Below are positions 15,545 to 23,454 of a stretch of 37,925 nucleotides of DNA, piece by piece. Each line of letters opens with the position of its first letter. Within the stretch, counting starts at the first letter, position 1. The position numbers were made by a program, and so were the translations under genes. Origin of the DNA: Peribacillus deserti (lineage in GTDB: Bacteria; Bacillota; Bacilli; Bacillales; DSM-1321); the NCBI RefSeq assembly GCF_002863585.1, contig NZ_PGUY01000053.1, positions 1 through 37,925 on the forward strand. The letters run 5' to 3'. The notes beneath the pieces were generated by a model, which worked only from the letters and a program-made list of their open reading frames with translations, made no database searches and was not told the DNA's origin.

Positions 15545-15780
15545 GCTAAAAGAAAAGCAGACACCTGATAAAGAAGACTTGCTGATTGGCAAGCGACAGC
15601 GAAGACAGAAGCTTAGTCGCCCTTACCACGCTCGTAACGCCACGTCCTGTGTCCCGCCTGGCTCGCACAACCTGTGCTTCGTGCGTTAGCCTGGCATAAG
15701 ACTAGCGGCAGTAAAAGGCCGATTTTGCCTTTTAATGGCGATTGGCTAGACCCGCGGTGTCAGTCCGGAGCTGGACATAC
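15545..15780 (+). repeat. Dispersed repeat family B, copy 2
   Basis: GACACC at 15560-15565 can pair with GGTGTC at 15756-15761. The inner part GCGGC-AGTAAAAG-GCCG resembles the copy at 30945-31030. No gene lies between 15194 and 16139; the space is repeats A, B and C. Confidence 0.7.
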
Positions 15781-15884
15781 CCGCTGCTCCCGCACAGAAA
15801 AGCGGAAAGCGGTGCCTGCCCAACATATAAATATTAAACGCTCAGTGATAATACCAATTTATATAAAATTCTAAACAAATTGGC

Positions 15885-15985
15885 AGGCAGAGACCCGACA
15901 AGCATAAGACGAGCCGGCTGTGGGGAGTGCTTTTCTCCCCATAGACGGATTGGCTTATGACTCGAGGGTCTCAGCTTGTAGCTGG
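15885..15985 (+). repeat. Dispersed repeat family B, copy 3 (hairpin form)
   Basis: Nested stems: GACCC 15892-15896 with GGGTC 15966-15970; CATAAG 15903-15908 with CTTATG 15954-15959; GGGGAG 15922-15927 with CTCCCC 15935-15940 around TGCTTTT. Confidence 0.8.
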
Positions 15986-16085
15986 ATCAAGGAGTCTCGC
16001 ACCTTACGTTCCAATTAACCTGGTTAACAATGGGTTTGGTTCACAGAAGTTATTAAAAAACAACAATCTCTTAGAAAAGAGCCAA
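15965..16085 (+). repeat. Dispersed repeat family C, copy 1
   Basis: It runs from GGTCTCAGCTTGTAGCTGG through CAAGGAGTCTCGCAC and ACAATGGGT to TTAGAAAAGAGCCAAA. It aligns along its length with 34112-34245. It lies just beyond the deoD terminator. Confidence 0.75.
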
Positions 16086-16125
16086 ACAAAAAAAGGTATC
16101 CCTGCTGCAGATTGAACAGGGATAC
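16086..16125 (-). terminator. Terminator of deoD
   Basis: On the minus strand GTATCCCTG pairs with CAGGGATAC, then CTTTTTTT. Confidence 0.9.
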
Positions 16126-16139
16126 ATGGGAGCGGACAA

Positions 16140-16844
16140 TTATTTGATTGCTGCTTCTAATGCAATTTCTATCATATCGTTGAAAGTAGTCTGTCTTTCT
16201 TCAGCTGTCGTTTCTTCACCAGTAATAATATGATCGCTTACAGTTAATACTGAAAGCGCCTTCCGGCCAAATTTTGCAGCCAGTGTATAGAGTGCGGCCG
16301 TTTCCATCTCGATAGCTAAGATATTAAATTTGGCAAATTTCTCAAACTGCGGATTTTCGGAGTAAAAAAGATCTGCTGTGAAGACATTACCCGCTTTAAT
16401 GGCCAGTCCTTTTTCTGTTCCCAGATCATATGCATTTTTTAATAACTCAAAATCTGCAGTAGGAGCATAATCAATCGTACCGTTAAAAATCGTTCTGTTA
16501 ATCGTGGAGTCGGTTGAAGCAGTCATTGCCAGAATAACGTCACGTACTTTTACGTCCTTTTGGATAGCACCGCAGGTTCCTACACGTATTAGATTTTGAA
16601 CATTATAGCTTTGCATAAGCTCATTAATATAAATGGAGATGGATGGAACCCCCATGCCTGTCCCTTGTACAGACACACGCTTTCCTTTATATGTTCCAGT
16701 ATAGCCAAACATATTTCTAACCTTATTATAGAGCTTTGCATCTTCTAAAAACGTTTCGGCAATATACTTAGCACGAAGCGGGTCACCCGGAAGAAGGACC
16801 GTTTCCGCAATTTCATTTTCTTTGGCCTCAATATGTATACTCAT
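16140..16844 (-). CDS. deoD: Purine nucleoside phosphorylase DeoD
   Basis: The enzyme cleaves purine (deoxy)nucleosides with phosphate to free base and pentose-1-phosphate in purine salvage. The 234-aa length is that of the hexameric bacterial type. Visible elements are [20 protein letters not shown] with [14 protein letters not shown] (phosphate loop), [23 protein letters not shown] and the late [17 protein letters not shown] and [14 protein letters not shown] (base-binding Asp). The start follows TAGGAGGAATCTCATA. It lies between yodJ and yodL as in B. subtilis, but with its own terminator and a long upstream spacer, so it is monocistronic. Confidence 0.97.
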   Translation of the reverse strand: MSIHIEAKENEIAETVLLPGDPLRAKYIAETFLEDAKLYNKVRNMFGYTGTYKGKRVSVQGTGMGVPSISIYINELMQSYNVQNLIRVGTCGAIQKDVKVRDVILAMTASTDSTINRTIFNGTIDYAPTADFELLKNAYDLGTEKGLAIKAGNVFTADLFYSENPQFEKFAKFNILAIEMETAALYTLAAKFGRKALSVLTVSDHIITGEETTAEERQTTFNDMIEIALEAAIK

Positions 16845-17159
16845 TATGAGATTCCTCCTAATTTAAAAGGTCTGACGACTGATTTAGTATACCATAATTT
16901 TCATGGTTTTTTAAAACGATTACATCTTATTTTTAAAACTCAGGAGGAAAAATATACCTGTTTTTGTTATTTTATTTGAATGGTACATGTCTATTAATTA
17001 ATTGCGCCGTTCCACACACCAAAACAAGAATATCTCGATGAAGTTATCTATTTATGCGCCGTAACCCAGCTTATTAATACCTGTTCACAGGAATTTTCGC
17101 ACATGGGCTATTGTAGCACCTATACCACATAGACTGAAGTGAAAACCCGCATAATACCA
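16845..17159. other. Spacer upstream of deoD, nothing recognised
   Basis: About 315 bases without an ORF with a ribosome site or a clear hairpin. It should contain the deoD promoter, but no convincing -35/-10 pair stands out. Confidence 0.4.
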
Positions 17160-17182
17160 AAAAAATACCGCCTCCAAGGCGG
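17160..17182 (-). terminator. Terminator of yodL
   Basis: On the minus strand CCGCC-TTGGA-GGCGG is followed by TATTTTTTT. Confidence 0.9.
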
Positions 17183-17187
17183 GAATA

Positions 17188-17499
17188 TCAGCAAACCTGC
17201 ACTCTATTTATTTTTACCCAACCTCCAGACTGGAGCTGATAGTAGTACTCCCCTCTCGTTCCTTCATCGATTAATAGGATGTCCCCCGTGAATATATATC
17301 TTGCCTTAAAGTCCTTTGGTAAACGGTCCAGTACATTGAAAGTAGAAAATACTCTTTGGATTACGTCTTGGTGCGAACGACCTCCTAGTGTTAATCTATA
17401 AACCTGCCGATAGCCTTTGTTCTGTCCAAATAACGGTGTCTGAAATAACGTTATGTCGTACCTTTTTCTGTTATGAGTGACCAGCTGCAGCCATTTCAT
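17188..17499 (-). CDS. yodL: YodL family protein
   Basis: This 103-aa protein matches YodL in length and pattern: YDITLFQTPLFGQNKGYRQV, FSTFNVLDRLPKDFKARYIF and TGDILLIDEGTRGEYYYQLQ, ending GGWVKINRVQV. In B. subtilis, overproduced YodL has been reported to disturb cell shape through the MreB elongation machinery; its normal role is unclear. It lies between deoD and the kinase-spo0M operon, whereas in B. subtilis the next genes are yodM and yozD. The ATG at 17499 follows AAAGGGG. It is monocistronic by terminators. Confidence 0.9.
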   Translation of the reverse strand: MKWLQLVTHNRKRYDITLFQTPLFGQNKGYRQVYRLTLGGRSHQDVIQRVFSTFNVLDRLPKDFKARYIFTGDILLIDEGTRGEYYYQLQSGGWVKINRVQVC

Positions 17500-17619
17500 A
17501 TTTTTCAGCCCCTTTATTCATTCTGTTTATACTATTACATAAAGGGTACGTGGAATCCTTCATCAAAAAAGCACTAGTTTTGTCAGACATTGCTATTGGC
17601 CATTTATAACAGGAGGCAG

Positions 17620-17655
17620 AAAAAAAGACCTTCCTTTTTGTCGAGAAAGGTCTTT
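17620..17655 (-). terminator. Terminator of spo0M
   Basis: On the minus strand AAAGACCTT pairs with AAGGTCTTT, followed by seven T. Confidence 0.9.
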
Positions 17656-17661
17656 CCTTAA

Positions 17662-18432
17662 TTAGATATATCTGCCGATGATTTGATGAAGTTTATCCTT
17701 CATCTGCGGAATATCTTGTTTGGTAATCGAAGCGCGTACCATGGTTTCATCCATTTCCATTGCTTCAGCAAAAAGTCCTGCGAGCCCCTTGGCTTTCCGG
17801 TCTACTTCGAGAAGGATTTCTGCACGCTCTTCTGATACTGACAGAAAACTTAATTCAAGTTCATCTAGTTTTCCGCGGTAAGGTCCGTTGACCGGGATGA
17901 ATTCAAATTCCTGAATAAATGGAAGATGGTGATTCAGCTTATAGGAAACTGCTTCGCATTCTGCCTGCCTTAGCTTAAACCCTAGATCTGTAAGTGCGAG
18001 GAGTGCCGAATGGACCAGCGCTCCGGGGAGGATTTGAATATAATCCTCGTCTGATGGATCTACTGCATTCTTAATTTCCAGGCCTGTAGAAATCCATACC
18101 TTGGTCCGCCCATACGTTAGGGGGGTATCATTAGGAAGCAACAGTGAAAAAGGGATGCTGCGTACTTCACCAGGAGCTACTGTAAATGGATCATTCAAGC
18201 GTAATTTCTCCAGTGCTGCTGTATGCGTGTATTTTTTGTCATCATGTTCTTTAATGAAAGTGGTATGTAAAGTAAGATAGATTTCTTCTATTTTTTGTTC
18301 AACTGATCCCCCCTTAATTTCCACCTGGCCCCGTACGGTCTGACCTGGCTGGTAGCGGTCACTGTCGAGCTTTGTATCCACATTAGCTGTCCCGATTCCA
18401 ATACTCGCCAGCATTTTATTGAATAACGTCAT
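17662..18432 (-). CDS. spo0M: Sporulation control protein Spo0M
   Basis: The 256-aa protein reads as Spo0M throughout: an N-terminal arrestin-like beta-sandwich beginning MTLFNKMLASIGIGTANVDT, with YQPGQTVRGQVEIKGGSVEQ and ALTDLGFKLRQAEC, and a C-terminal half with EFEFIPVNGPYRGKLDELEL. B. subtilis Spo0M affects sporulation and cell division at an early stage and is reported to depend on sigma-H; its biochemistry is not settled. The start is embedded in the kinase gene (17-base overlap) with GGGGGAA at the proper distance, so the two are co-transcribed and probably translationally coupled. The gene ends at a strong terminator. Confidence 0.93.
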   Translation of the reverse strand: MTLFNKMLASIGIGTANVDTKLDSDRYQPGQTVRGQVEIKGGSVEQKIEEIYLTLHTTFIKEHDDKKYTHTAALEKLRLNDPFTVAPGEVRSIPFSLLLPNDTPLTYGRTKVWISTGLEIKNAVDPSDEDYIQILPGALVHSALLALTDLGFKLRQAECEAVSYKLNHHLPFIQEFEFIPVNGPYRGKLDELELSFLSVSEERAEILLEVDRKAKGLAGLFAEAMEMDETMVRASITKQDIPQMKDKLHQIIGRYI

Positions 18433-19240
18433 TTTTATTCCCCCTATAATTTCTTATATGTTTCTTTACATGTTCCAACGCTTCTTCGCTTGATGTATAT
18501 GGTTCTTTTACTGATAATAATTTTTTTATGATTTCTTTAGCTTGTTTGCTGATCGTCAGTTCCTCTTCCCAGCCGGAGCCAGAGGAATTATCAGCTTCGT
18601 AGCTCGAATACAACAGGAATAACAGAAAATGTCCAAGTCCATATAAATCACTTATATAGGTTTTACTCTGTTTGGGATGAAGATTTAAATCGTATTCTTC
18701 TGTCTCTATGAAACTGCCAAGCCCGAAATCAATCACGCTGATGGAATTTTGATGCAAGAGCACGTTAGGAATCCGGATGTCTCTATGGACAATTCCATTT
18801 TGGTGCATATGTACAATGATGCCTAACAGCTTGCCTGCAAGGTGGAAGGTTTGCTCTTCGGAATACACCTCATTTTTGTCAAACAGCACTTCCTCAAGTG
18901 TATGGCCATACTTTCGTTCCATAATAAAATAAGGGATGCCTAACATTTCACCGCTCGAATAAAATCTTGGAAAAGCCGCATGGTCGAGTGTTTGAAGGAT
19001 TTTTTGCTCCAGTTGAAATGCCTGAAGAGCATCCTTAGATCTCCATTTTCTTTTTCTCAAGCGCTTTAGGACAAATGAACTTCCCTTTTCTTTTTGTAGA
19101 ATGATATACGCCTTCCCATAGCTCCCGGAACCCGCTTCGGAGACCACATGCCAGTTATGGATGCGCTCTAATTCCTGGATGAACTGTTTTTCCACTATTC
19201 TTTCTGGAACGAAAGTTTTTAACCGCTGTATCATTTTCAT
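18416..19240 (-). CDS. Ser/Thr protein kinase-like protein
   Basis: A 274-aa Hanks-type kinase domain without a membrane segment or PASTA repeats, hence cytosolic. It shows the glycine loop GSGSYG (37-42), VLK with Lys59, Glu78 in helix C, the catalytic loop HRDIRIPN (152-159, with Arg156 instead of the usual Lys) and DFGLG (171-175). All phosphotransfer residues except the Lys/Arg change are present, so it should be active. It is preceded by a Lys/Ser/His-rich 60-aa gene 18 bases upstream and overlaps spo0M by 17 bases. A role phosphorylating either neighbour is inference. It is not PrkC, and YrzF is only a general relative. Confidence 0.88.
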   Translation of the reverse strand: MKMIQRLKTFVPERIVEKQFIQELERIHNWHVVSEAGSGSYGKAYIILQKEKGSSFVLKRLRKRKWRSKDALQAFQLEQKILQTLDHAAFPRFYSSGEMLGIPYFIMERKYGHTLEEVLFDKNEVYSEEQTFHLAGKLLGIIVHMHQNGIVHRDIRIPNVLLHQNSISVIDFGLGSFIETEEYDLNLHPKQSKTYISDLYGLGHFLLFLLYSSYEADNSSGSGWEEELTISKQAKEIIKKLLSVKEPYTSSEEALEHVKKHIRNYRGNKNDVIQ

Positions 19241-19258
19241 CTTTGCTTATTTATCCTT

Positions 19259-19441
19259 TCAGCTGCTGAAGAAACCGCGTGAGCTGGAAAAGAGGCTGGA
19301 GTGCTTCTTTTTTTTATAATGCTTAGCACCATAACTCATTTCTTTTTTATAGGAATGTTTATGTTTCCACTTATCACTGGATGAAAAATGGCCGTGAGAT
19401 TTGCCGCCGCCCAGCAGGTTTTTTAGGATTTTCTTAAACAT
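19259..19441 (-). CDS. 60-aa basic Ser/His/Lys-rich peptide, first gene of the kinase operon
   Basis: I do not recognise this protein. After a short amphipathic start (MFKKILKNLLGGG) it is dominated by Lys, Ser and His (KSHGHFSSSDKWKHKHSYKK, KHYKKKKHSSLFSSSRGFFS). Its composition resembles basic spore-coat proteins that coat kinases phosphorylate. The start is ATG 19441 behind GGAGTG; the GTG at 19450 falls on that site. The kinase start is only 18 bases after its stop, so they share a transcript. A loose sigma-H-like AGGAAAA occurs upstream (about 19507-19513), but its -10 partner is poor. Confidence 0.7.
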   Translation of the reverse strand: MFKKILKNLLGGGKSHGHFSSSDKWKHKHSYKKEMSYGAKHYKKKKHSSLFSSSRGFFSS

Positions 19442-19523
19442 ATCTATCACTCCTTTGTTTATTTACGTCTTTCTTTTACATTGGTTTCATTTTTCATTTA
19501 ATTTTTTCCTATACATTAAAGAA

Positions 19524-19546
19524 ACGACGGAAATCCGCCGTTTTTG
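19524..19546. terminator. Terminator after yozD
   Basis: ACGACGGA pairs with TCCGCCGT (one G-T pair). T-rich tracts lie on both sides. Confidence 0.65.
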
Positions 19547-19577
19547 TTTCCCGCTCTCTTTCTGGCATAGTACGGGG

Positions 19578-19748
19578 CTATTCTTCTACTTCTTCATCAA
19601 TAATGGATTTTTCAATCAGGTATTCAAATGTAATATCCGCGATTTCTTCTAGTTCTTCCTGGGAAGGTACAAATCCTCTTTTCACCAGCTCATGAAAAAA
19701 GAACTCTGCGATTTCTTCCGTATCAATAAAGACTTCAATTTCACGCAT
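19578..19748 (-). CDS. yozD: YozD family protein
   Basis: This 56-aa acidic protein (MREIEVFIDTEEIAEFFFHE, LVKRGFVPSQEELEEIADIT, FEYLIEKSIIDEEVEE) agrees with what I recall of the YozD family. The function is unknown. ATG 19748 follows GGGGGCGATTCAG. The position between yodN and yodL matches the B. subtilis order and supports the assignment. The reading frame is short and acidic throughout, with no membrane segment. Confidence 0.88.
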   Translation of the reverse strand: MREIEVFIDTEEIAEFFFHELVKRGFVPSQEELEEIADITFEYLIEKSIIDEEVEE

Positions 19749-19838
19749 CTGAATCGCCCCCTTGTTTAAGATGTATGACGGTATAGGTTTTTTATACCAG
19801 TAATTTATACAAGCTTCTATTACACAAACCCAGCAGTT

Positions 19839-20534
19839 CTATGTTTTTTTATACATCTCATCTGCAACCGACTGGATTTTCTTTAAGACCAGCTGCATAA
19901 CCTTTTTATACTCTTCATCCTTGAAGGAAAGGTACAAGGAGTGATAGTCATTATATAAGTCAAGGAGTCCATCTATTAACAAAGCTTTTTCTTTTTTCCA
20001 ATCGAGCCATTCTTTCTCGCTTTTCTTTGTAACAGCAGGAGGTTTATTTAATTCTACTTTATTTGTCTTTTTGGAAATAGGATATAAAAATCCAAGTTTT
20101 TGAATATACGTATCTGCCGTTTCATAATCTGCTACCAGAGATAATTCATCTTCGTGGGCTTCCAGCCATTCACCATCCGTGATCTTGGATAACTCGTAAA
20201 TGACGTCTTCCCAGGCGTTTTCTTTATATCTCCATATTTCTGTCCTAAACCCAACAATTTTAAACAAATCTGTGCCATAGCCATCCACCTGCACTAAGTC
20301 ACCGAAAAAATATTTATAAACGATATCTATTTGTTCGGACTCGGTCACAATCTCTCCTTGGTAGTCTGATATATGTTCAAGAGAGGATTCCAAATAAAGT
20401 CCTTCACTGTGATTAACTTCGTAGACATAAGCGCCATCCATAAGCTTAAAATCAGTTATTTTTCCGACAGTTCCATATATATTAATGACAACAGTATCTC
20501 CAATTTTGAATTTTGGTTTTTTTTCGTGAGCCAT
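19839..20534 (-). CDS. yodN: YodN family protein
   Basis: A 231-aa protein with two small KOW/SH3-like stretches: FKIGDTVVINIYGTVGKITD near the N-terminus and FFGDLVQVDGYGTDLFKIVG near residue 80. A charged helical C-terminus follows (EKEWLDWKKEKALLIDGLLD). This suits YodN, an uncharacterised conserved Bacillus protein, and the neighbours yozE and yozD confirm it by position. The second ATG (20534) is used because GAGAGG then lies at a workable distance; the first ATG (20543) directly abuts it. No terminator is obvious after it. Confidence 0.82.
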   Translation of the reverse strand: MAHEKKPKFKIGDTVVINIYGTVGKITDFKLMDGAYVYEVNHSEGLYLESSLEHISDYQGEIVTESEQIDIVYKYFFGDLVQVDGYGTDLFKIVGFRTEIWRYKENAWEDVIYELSKITDGEWLEAHEDELSLVADYETADTYIQKLGFLYPISKKTNKVELNKPPAVTKKSEKEWLDWKKEKALLIDGLLDLYNDYHSLYLSFKDEEYKKVMQLVLKKIQSVADEMYKKT

Positions 20535-20642
20535 TAGAGCCATCCTCTCAAGACAGTTCTTGGTTGATTAGTTAGGATATTATATGCAGCTATTAAGCTG
20601 TGCGTCATAGAAATAGACAGCAATCCCTCTTATGGCTTGGAC

Positions 20643-20682
20643 AAAAAAGGGTGAAAGGAAGGATAACCCCTTCTTTCCACCC
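20643..20682 (-). terminator. Terminator of yozE
   Basis: On the minus strand GGGTGGAAAG... pairs with ...CTTTCACCC and is followed by six T. Confidence 0.85.
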
Positions 20683-20717
20683 CCTTTTACTATATAGCTA
20701 CTGCCGCTGCCAATCAT

Positions 20718-20939
20718 TTAATGCCGTTCTTCTTCCACATAAAGATCCCAGGCACGGTCGAATACAGCCATACTTTCAAGATAATGAACATTCAGCTCAA
20801 GATAATTGCTTATTTCATGATAATCGCTGGACTGCTTTGGAAAACCATGATCTTTATATGCAGAATTGGCGAACTGGGTTATTTCATCCAAATCCTTCGG
20901 CTGTCTATATCTCATTAAGAAATGATAAAAAGATTTCAT
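20718..20939 (-). CDS. yozE: YozE SAM-like domain protein
   Basis: The 73 aa begin MKSFYHFLMRYRQPKDLDEI and include FANSAYKDHGFPKQSSDYHE and ISNYLELNVHYLE, the UPF0346/YozE SAM-like helical fold. It is a small conserved Firmicute protein of unknown function. The start at 20939 follows AAGGGGATC. Its length is that of the family, and the surrounding yokU and yodN are as in B. subtilis. Confidence 0.95.
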   Translation of the reverse strand: MKSFYHFLMRYRQPKDLDEITQFANSAYKDHGFPKQSSDYHEISNYLELNVHYLESMAVFDRAWDLYVEEERH

Positions 20940-21030
20940 TTACAGATCCCCTTGCATGATTAACTGATTTCATCATATAACTAACGAGTTATTACAGTCT
21001 ATCTTTATGAACTATTTCACTTTGAAAAAT

Positions 21031-21057
21031 AAAAAACACCCGCCAGTTTATGGCAGG
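21031..21057 (-). terminator. Terminator of kamA-yokU
   Basis: On the minus strand CCTGCC-ATAAACT-GGCGGG is followed by TGTTTTTT. Confidence 0.8.
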
Positions 21058-21102
21058 AGCTTAATCTTTTTATTTATTGACCAAAAGGCCATTCTTATTC
21101 AA

Positions 21103-21381
21103 TCAGAATGAAAAATAATTTTTCTTCAGCAATTTGGGCAGGGCCATAAGCTGGCTGAAGGAAATGCTGGATCCTAACTGCTTTCGATCTATTAAAAATA
21201 ATTGATTCTCTATTTCTGCAGCCAGTTTCGCCTCTAAATAAACAGCGCTGCATCCTCCGCAAAACAACGATGGAGTTTCGGTTATTTCAATGGCACGCGA
21301 ACTATCCGGAAGTTCCCAATATACATCATCATTTATGACAATAACCCCGCCTTCATTACACCACACACACTCAGCGTTCAT
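21103..21381 (-). CDS. yokU: YokU family zinc-finger-like protein
   Basis: This 92-aa protein carries two cysteine pairs, CVWC at residues 5-8 and CGGC near 42-45, likely one zinc site, with the family sequence WELPDSSRAIEITETPSLFC between them. YokU accompanies lysine 2,3-aminomutase in Bacillus and its role is unknown. The ATG overlaps the kamA stop by four bases, so translation is coupled and the protein is probably made together with KamA. It could be an accessory or repair factor for the radical enzyme, but that is inference from position only. Confidence 0.92.
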   Translation of the reverse strand: MNAECVWCNEGGVIVINDDVYWELPDSSRAIEITETPSLFCGGCSAVYLEAKLAAEIENQLFLIDRKQLGSSISFSQLMALPKLLKKNYFSF

Positions 21382-22796
21382 TCCTTCTCCCCTGGATCAT
21401 TACTGGTCTCCTGGAGATTCTTTTGCTGGGAAAGAAACTTCTTTTCTTTAAGTTCATCTCTTTTTTCCCGTCTGTCTTTCAGGGACGTGTGTTCAGGATT
21501 AGACTCATATGTTTTTCTTCTGTTATCACGTTCAAGCCCCTTTGGCACCAAATTAAAATGGAGATCTTTATTAATGCCCGCAATCCCTGCAGTGGAGTCA
21601 CGATTCTCTGTGTTCCCATAGACTTTTTCAAAAAAGAAATCGGCTTTTCCAGGAACATACGACTCGGGTTCCGGATAAGACGTAATAACTCCTTCAAAAT
21701 TCCTTAATATCGTCTTGGATGGACTTTGTGAAATGAGGTAATTCGGCTGAAGCGAAATCTTTCCTCCCCCTCCGGGTGCATCGACTACGAATGTAGGTAC
21801 AGCGTATCCAGAGGTATGTCCCCTCAAGCCCTCGATAATTTCCAGACCTTTTGAAACAGGGGCCCGGAAATGGCTGATGCCCTCAGATAAATCACACTGG
21901 TAAATATAATAAGGACGCACCCTGATCTTTACCAGGTCGTGCATCAGCTGCTTCATTATATGGACGCTGTCGTTTATTCCAGCGAGTATCACAGATTGAT
22001 TGCCCACCGGCACTCCTGCGTTCACCAGCATTTCACATGCTTTTTTGGATTCTTCGGTAATTTCAATAGATGTATTGAAATGGGTATTAAGCCATACTGG
22101 ATGATATTTTTTTAAAATGCTGCAAAGGTTTTCTGTAATTCTCTGTGGAAAAACGACCGGTGCCCTTGTGCCGATCCGGATAATCTCCACATGTGGTATG
22201 TCACGGAGATTTTTTAAAATATACTCAAGGATTGTATCATTGATCAAGAGCCCGTCTCCGCCTGAAATCAGCACGTCCCGGACTTCAGGAGTCTCCTTTA
22301 TATATTGGATGGCTGCATCCAGCTGCTTCTTAGGAACTCCCATGCCGACCTGTCCGGAAAACCTTCTCCTCGTGCAATAGCGGCAATACATGGAGCATTG
22401 ATTGGTCACCAGGAACAAGACTCTATCCGGATAACGATGAGTCAAGCCAGGGACTGGAGAATCTTCATCTTCATGCAAAGGATCTTCCATATCATACTTC
22501 GTCTTATGAATCTCCTTGCCCACAGGAACTGACTGCATCCGAATCGGACATCTCGGATCATCGGGATCCATTAACGAAGCATAATAAGGAGTTATATTAA
22601 GCGGTATCGTCTTGGTCGAAATCTTAACTCCTTCAATCTCATCATCCGTTAAGTTTATTACTTTCTGCAGATCTTCTAGATTCCTAACAGTATGAGTTAA
22701 CTGCCACAGCCAATTATCCCACTGCTCCTCAGTCACATCTTTCCACAATTCAATCGATTTCCAATGGCGTTTAGGCTTAAATAAGTTTGACTTCAT
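21378..22796 (-). CDS. kamA: Lysine 2,3-aminomutase KamA
   Basis: This radical-SAM enzyme converts L-lysine to L-beta-lysine using a [4Fe-4S] cluster, SAM and PLP. The 472-aa protein has the cluster motif CSMYCRYC (Cys134, Cys138, Cys141), GGDGLL (179-184) for SAM, the acidic site around RPYYIYQCD and the PLP-binding PGGGGK (Lys346). The tail beyond residue 410 is charged and low in complexity (KDRREKRDELKEKK). In B. subtilis kamA starts a mother-cell operon with yodP-yodT; here yokU is the only partner and the downstream genes are absent. ATG 22796 follows GGGGGG. CATATGCTA upstream matches a sigma-K -10, but the -35 does not. Confidence 0.95.
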   Translation of the reverse strand: MKSNLFKPKRHWKSIELWKDVTEEQWDNWLWQLTHTVRNLEDLQKVINLTDDEIEGVKISTKTIPLNITPYYASLMDPDDPRCPIRMQSVPVGKEIHKTKYDMEDPLHEDEDSPVPGLTHRYPDRVLFLVTNQCSMYCRYCTRRRFSGQVGMGVPKKQLDAAIQYIKETPEVRDVLISGGDGLLINDTILEYILKNLRDIPHVEIIRIGTRAPVVFPQRITENLCSILKKYHPVWLNTHFNTSIEITEESKKACEMLVNAGVPVGNQSVILAGINDSVHIMKQLMHDLVKIRVRPYYIYQCDLSEGISHFRAPVSKGLEIIEGLRGHTSGYAVPTFVVDAPGGGGKISLQPNYLISQSPSKTILRNFEGVITSYPEPESYVPGKADFFFEKVYGNTENRDSTAGIAGINKDLHFNLVPKGLERDNRRKTYESNPEHTSLKDRREKRDELKEKKFLSQQKNLQETSNDPGEKE

Positions 22797-22884
22797 ACTA
22801 AGGCCCCCCAGGTTGTGTCACATGAATGTGCCATTATCATGATGTAGCATATGCACATACCCAAAAACCTGCGAATTGTTTATT

Positions 22885-22930
22885 GGGAAATAATCGGGAA
22901 ATGGGGTCCCCGATTTCCCGATTATTTCCC
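22885..22930. repeat. 46-bp near-perfect palindrome upstream of kamA
   Basis: GGGAAATAATCGGGAAAT at 22885-22902 is repeated in inverted form at 22913-22930, with GGGG-T-CCCC between and one bulged G. Each arm also holds GGGAAAT twice in direct repeat at 11 bp. It lies about 90 bases before kamA. There is no T tract, so an operator, a cruciform or a remnant of a mobile element is more likely than a terminator. Confidence 0.85.
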
Positions 22931-23003
22931 ATCTGCTCCCTAGGGAGTTTAGGTTGAAGAGCAAAAAGTAAATAGCTTACTATTTGCTTGCCGTTATATA
23001 TGT

Positions 23004-23030
23004 AAAAGCTGCCGTTATAATAACGGCAGC
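23004..23030 (-). terminator. Terminator of the YjcZ gene
   Basis: GCTGCCGTTAT pairs with ATAACGGCAGC (11 bp around one base), followed by TTTT on the minus strand. Confidence 0.8.
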
Positions 23031-23094
23031 CTGCATGCTTTCTCACTTTAATTAGAATTGCTGCATTCCTTCAAGGCAACGGCCGATTATCGGC

Positions 23095-23223
23095 TTAGTA
23101 GCCTCCGGAGAAAGAAGCACCAATGATAATTAATAGGATAAATAATACAACGATTAATGCAAAGCCGCCAGCGAAACCGCCTCCGCCGTAACCGTATCCA
23201 CCATATCCGCATCCATAATACAT
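23095..23223 (-). CDS. YjcZ family sporulation peptide
   Basis: This 42-aa peptide has a Gly/Tyr-rich start ([20 protein letters not shown]) and a single hydrophobic helix ([18 protein letters not shown]) ending SGGY. This is the hallmark of the YjcZ group of tiny sporulation-associated membrane peptides, often present in several copies per genome. ATG 23223 follows GGAGTG; a longer frame to 23331 is not needed. A sigma-K-like promoter lies 40-65 bases upstream, which fits mother-cell expression. The molecular role is unknown. Confidence 0.9.
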   Translation of the reverse strand: MYYGCGYGGYGYGGGGFAGGFALIVVLFILLIIIGASFSGGY

Positions 23224-23261
23224 GTAATTCACTCCTATTCGTCTTTTTCTGTTTACATCCT

Positions 23262-23289
23262 TACAATATGTCAGAGCGGGTGGCTGTGT
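23262..23289 (-). promoter_or_regulatory. Sigma-K-like promoter of the YjcZ gene
   Basis: On the minus strand AC (23289-23288), 17 bases, then CATATTGTA (23270-23262): a full match to AC-N17-CATANNNTA. Confidence 0.62.
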
Positions 23290-23454
23290 ATGTGCATTCG
23301 CCCAGTTTATATATTTTTCAGAATATGTCATTTGTTACACTTCCATTAATAAATGTTTAAAATTTGTCTTTTAACTTTATTTTAAAAGGTTTATTATAGA
23401 ATTTAAATCTGCTCCTCTGGTCTTGTGGATTTGTTAATTAATGGAGGATATATT

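Noticed and set aside
22837-23046. 69-codon minus-strand ORF upstream of kamA
   Set aside because: It reads through the palindrome and the YjcZ terminator hairpin and has no ribosome site.
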